A stretch of 6,368 nt of DNA, from positions 1-6,368 of the forward strand of contig JAPOZE010000133.1 of NCBI GenBank assembly GCA_026706225.1, given 5' to 3'. Position numbers and translations under genes: made by a program. The notes under the pieces were generated by a model. That model was given only the letters and a program-made list of their open reading frames with translations, ran no database searches and was not told the origin of the DNA. Source of the DNA: Acidobacteriota bacterium. GTDB lineage: Bacteria; Acidobacteriota; Terriglobia; Versatilivoradales; Versatilivoraceae. Shown here piece after piece: positions 4,424 to 6,368 of this stretch. The stretch's first letter is position 1, and every line of letters starts with the position of its first letter.

Positions 4424-6229
4424 ATGAAAATCGCCACCCTACTGACGTGTATGGTTTTAGTCTTGGGTTGGGGCAGTGAGCTGCTAGCAGAATTCGTGCC
4501 CGTAATCGCCAAGCAGCGAAGCGTTCACTATCTTGTTCAGTCCGATGGAACCGAAATGGAGGTCATGCGAGAGAAGGGCACCTACTTCCGTTCGTCCTCC
4601 GGTTCGGTGCTGGATACCATGCAGGAAATCAAGGAAAAGAATCAGGGAGGACGCAGATCGACTCTTATGGACTCCTCGACGAGAAAGACCTATGTGGTGA
4701 ACCACAACCTCAAGGAAGCAACCCTCAAACAAGTCAGAGCAGAACCATTCCGCCCTATTGTGTTAAGACCCGATTTGGCAATTGACGAAAGAGTCATTGG
4801 AGGGCTGGATTGCCTGGCGATGCGTGTAGTGTCCCCGGACAATCCAGAGGAGTCTATCGGCAAGGTCTGGTGGGCAAAAGAGGCCAAGCTGAGGGTTAAG
4901 ACCGAGACAAACTACGGTCGAGGAAGGACAGTTAGAGAGCTCTATGACATCCGGTTCGCCGAGCCCGAACCATCGGTCTTCGAGATTCCGGCAAATTACA
5001 AGATCGATGACGCTACATGGATGGAGGAGAAGACCCTCGAGGTCTACGCCTCCGAAAACCCAATGTCTCAACCGCCGGCAGGACCGGAGTTTCGAAGCAT
5101 ACGGCGCGGTGCTCTGCCGGACGTGGCGGGCAAACGCCTCGACGGCGTCGAGGAACGTCTGTCGGACTATCGGGGACGCATCGTGCTGCTCGATTTTTGG
5201 GCAACATGGTGCGGTCCGTGTGTCGCCGCTCTGCCGAAACTTCGGGAATTAGTCACCAAGCTGCCGGCGGACCGGTTCGCCCTCGTCGGGATCAGCGTGG
5301 ACGAGGAGCTCGGGACCGTGACCCGGTTTATCGAGGATGAACCGATGCCATGGACGAACTGGCACGTGGGTGAGGGGAGGGACCTCGCTCGTCTCCTGCG
5401 AATTAAAACTCTTCCGACCTATGTGCTGGCCGATGAGAACGGCAAGATTTTGACCCGGACCGGGGGGCTCATCCCCCCGTTCATTTCCCTGATCGAGAAG
5501 GCGGTGGACCATCTGGGGGAATTCGGAAATACCCATCAGCTTGATTTCGAGCACATAGACCTTCACTCCTCTTTACGCGACCCCGATACTCTGGGCGGGA
5601 GGGTAAGAACAATGAGAGATTCATTCGACATGATACATTCGACGGTCATGTTGGGGGCGATGGGAGTCTTTATTCTGGTCATAGGACTGCGAGGGCTTGT
5701 CACCAAACGCCCTTTCCTGTTCTCAGCCAGATGGTTCTTGTTGTTTGTCTTGGTAATGTTTCTTCCCCCGTTGGCCACATTCCTCCAACGTACGTTCCGG
5801 TCTTCGCGGCCCGTTGAGATGATGGATTGGCTGCCTCTTCTGATGTTCCCGATCATGGCAGTGGTTTTTTGGCTTCAAATGAAAGGTTACCTGGCATTTG
5901 CCGTAACCGGGAAATCCTTTAGGGACGGGCTGCTGGGCGCGCTCGAAAAACTGCAGTTGCCCTACGAAGAGAGCCTTTCGTCGATACGGCTGCCCTCGGT
6001 TGAAGCCGAACTGCAGGTGGCAATTCAGTCGTGGATGGGAAGCGGCCAGATCAAGGTCAGGCCGGGTCGTCACGGTCCCTTGCTCAAGAAGATCGTCCAG
6101 GCGATGAAGGAACACTTCCGTACCGCCGCCGTGGAAACCAACATGATTATCTGTGTCTTCTTCCTTGTCATAGGGATTCTTGTTGTGGTTATGGGTATGG
6201 CCATGCTGTTCCATCTAGGCCTGTCTTAA
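4424..6229 (+). CDS. TlpA-type thioredoxin fused to a multi-helix membrane module
   Basis: This encodes a 601-residue envelope protein. Residues 1-22 (MKIATLLTCMVLVLGWGSEL then LA) form a signal peptide. About 25-195 is a beta-rich region resembling LolA/DUF4412-like lipoprotein-handling domains, ending FEIPANYKI. About 228-365 is a TlpA/ResA-like thioredoxin fold: strand IVLLDFWATWCGPC with redox Cys263 and Cys266, GISVDEE, and the cis-proline loop LPTYVLADENGKI (Pro331). After a linker come hydrophobic helices at about 408-426, 437-454 and 468-494, a soluble segment at 495-572 (FRDGLLGALEKLQLPYEESL and a later VEAELQVAIQSWMG), and a last helix at 573-599. With the thioredoxin domain outside, the segment at 495-572 would face the cytoplasm. 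TlpA proteins reduce or exchange disulfides in cytochrome c maturation and related envelope processes; the substrate here is unknown. The Shine-Dalgarno is weak (AGCGAG). The membrane module is not recognised. It is intact, unlike the gene upstream. Confidence 0.88.
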   Translation: MKIATLLTCMVLVLGWGSELLAEFVPVIAKQRSVHYLVQSDGTEMEVMREKGTYFRSSSGSVLDTMQEIKEKNQGGRRSTLMDSSTRKTYVVNHNLKEATLKQVRAEPFRPIVLRPDLAIDERVIGGLDCLAMRVVSPDNPEESIGKVWWAKEAKLRVKTETNYGRGRTVRELYDIRFAEPEPSVFEIPANYKIDDATWMEEKTLEVYASENPMSQPPAGPEFRSIRRGALPDVAGKRLDGVEERLSDYRGRIVLLDFWATWCGPCVAALPKLRELVTKLPADRFALVGISVDEELGTVTRFIEDEPMPWTNWHVGEGRDLARLLRIKTLPTYVLADENGKILTRTGGLIPPFISLIEKAVDHLGEFGNTHQLDFEHIDLHSSLRDPDTLGGRVRTMRDSFDMIHSTVMLGAMGVFILVIGLRGLVTKRPFLFSARWFLLFVLVMFLPPLATFLQRTFRSSRPVEMMDWLPLLMFPIMAVVFWLQMKGYLAFAVTGKSFRDGLLGALEKLQLPYEESLSSIRLPSVEAELQVAIQSWMGSGQIKVRPGRHGPLLKKIVQAMKEHFRTAAVETNMIICVFFLVIGILVVVMGMAMLFHLGLS

Positions 6230-6368
6230 AGTTCCCGTGAAGTTGCCGGATCAACCTGCCAGTCAAAATCGTTGTTCAATGATCCAGTCTTCGGGTGCGT
6301 GCCAGGGGGGTGGCCAAAGAACCGTGTCACGTCCTCGGTGATGGTTGCGTCCCGGGCTTTTCCACTTC
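6226..6368 (-). CDS. possible partial gene ending convergently (C-terminus only)
   Basis: On the minus strand, one frame is open from the window edge to a TAA at 6228-6226, about 46 codons, with a protein-like composition (RDATITEDVTRFFGHPPGTH, then FDWQVDP). The stop would overlap the end of the TlpA-fusion gene by four bases, a common arrangement for convergent genes. A second minus-strand frame is also open for about 34 codons (LWPPPWHAPEDWIIEQRF), so the choice is uncertain. No family is recognised and no start can lie within the window. If neither is real, 6230-6368 is plain intergenic DNA. Confidence 0.3.
   Translation of the reverse strand, partial: SGKARDATITEDVTRFFGHPPGTHPKTGSLNNDFDWQVDPATSREL

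Overview
The window looks like the edge of a degraded mobile or accessory region next to a run of envelope-type genes in a GC-rich, Gram-negative-type bacterium. The Gram-negative reading rests on signal peptides, a periplasmic-style TlpA thioredoxin domain and Shine-Dalgarno starts. The phylum cannot be fixed: TlpA domains behind a long N-terminal extension are common in planctomycete- and acidobacterium-like genomes, but this is only an impression. There are no rRNA or tRNA genes, no complete insertion sequence and no cas genes.

Left part (1-2400). This is mobile-element debris plus an intact integrase. A small ribbon-helix-helix-like reading frame (110-229, +) is probably broken. At 460-798 (-) lies the C-terminal half of a DUF4338/DruA-type protein that has lost its N-terminus. 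From 799 to 1158 there is no credible gene, but there are strong inverted repeats and an 18-base sequence that also occurs at the first bases of the window. A full-length P4-type tyrosine recombinase follows on the minus strand. It most likely starts at a GTG at 2328 behind a near-perfect Shine-Dalgarno, with a plausible promoter in an AT-rich patch at 2403-2432.

Junction (2433-2676). This non-coding stretch holds one copy of a sequence closely resembling a type I-E CRISPR repeat (2526-2554). A much weaker partial copy lies exactly 61 bases upstream (2465-2493), which would leave a 32-base spacer. It is an orphan repeat or the last remains of an array.

Right part (2677-6229, all +). There are three genes: a secreted Sel1-repeat protein, a membrane-anchored ankyrin-repeat protein split by a +1 shift at a run of eight T, and a 601-residue protein. 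The last joins a signal peptide, a LolA/DUF4412-like N-terminal region, a TlpA thioredoxin domain with WCGPC, and a four-helix membrane module with an unrecognised soluble insert. All three act at or outside the inner membrane, but the gaps of 118 and 284 bases argue against a tight operon. A partial minus-strand frame may end convergently at the right edge.

No complete new defence or mobile system is visible. The items most worth following are the orphan CRISPR-like repeat beside the integrase, the poly-T frameshift, the TlpA-membrane fusion and the structured repeat region at 800-1100.
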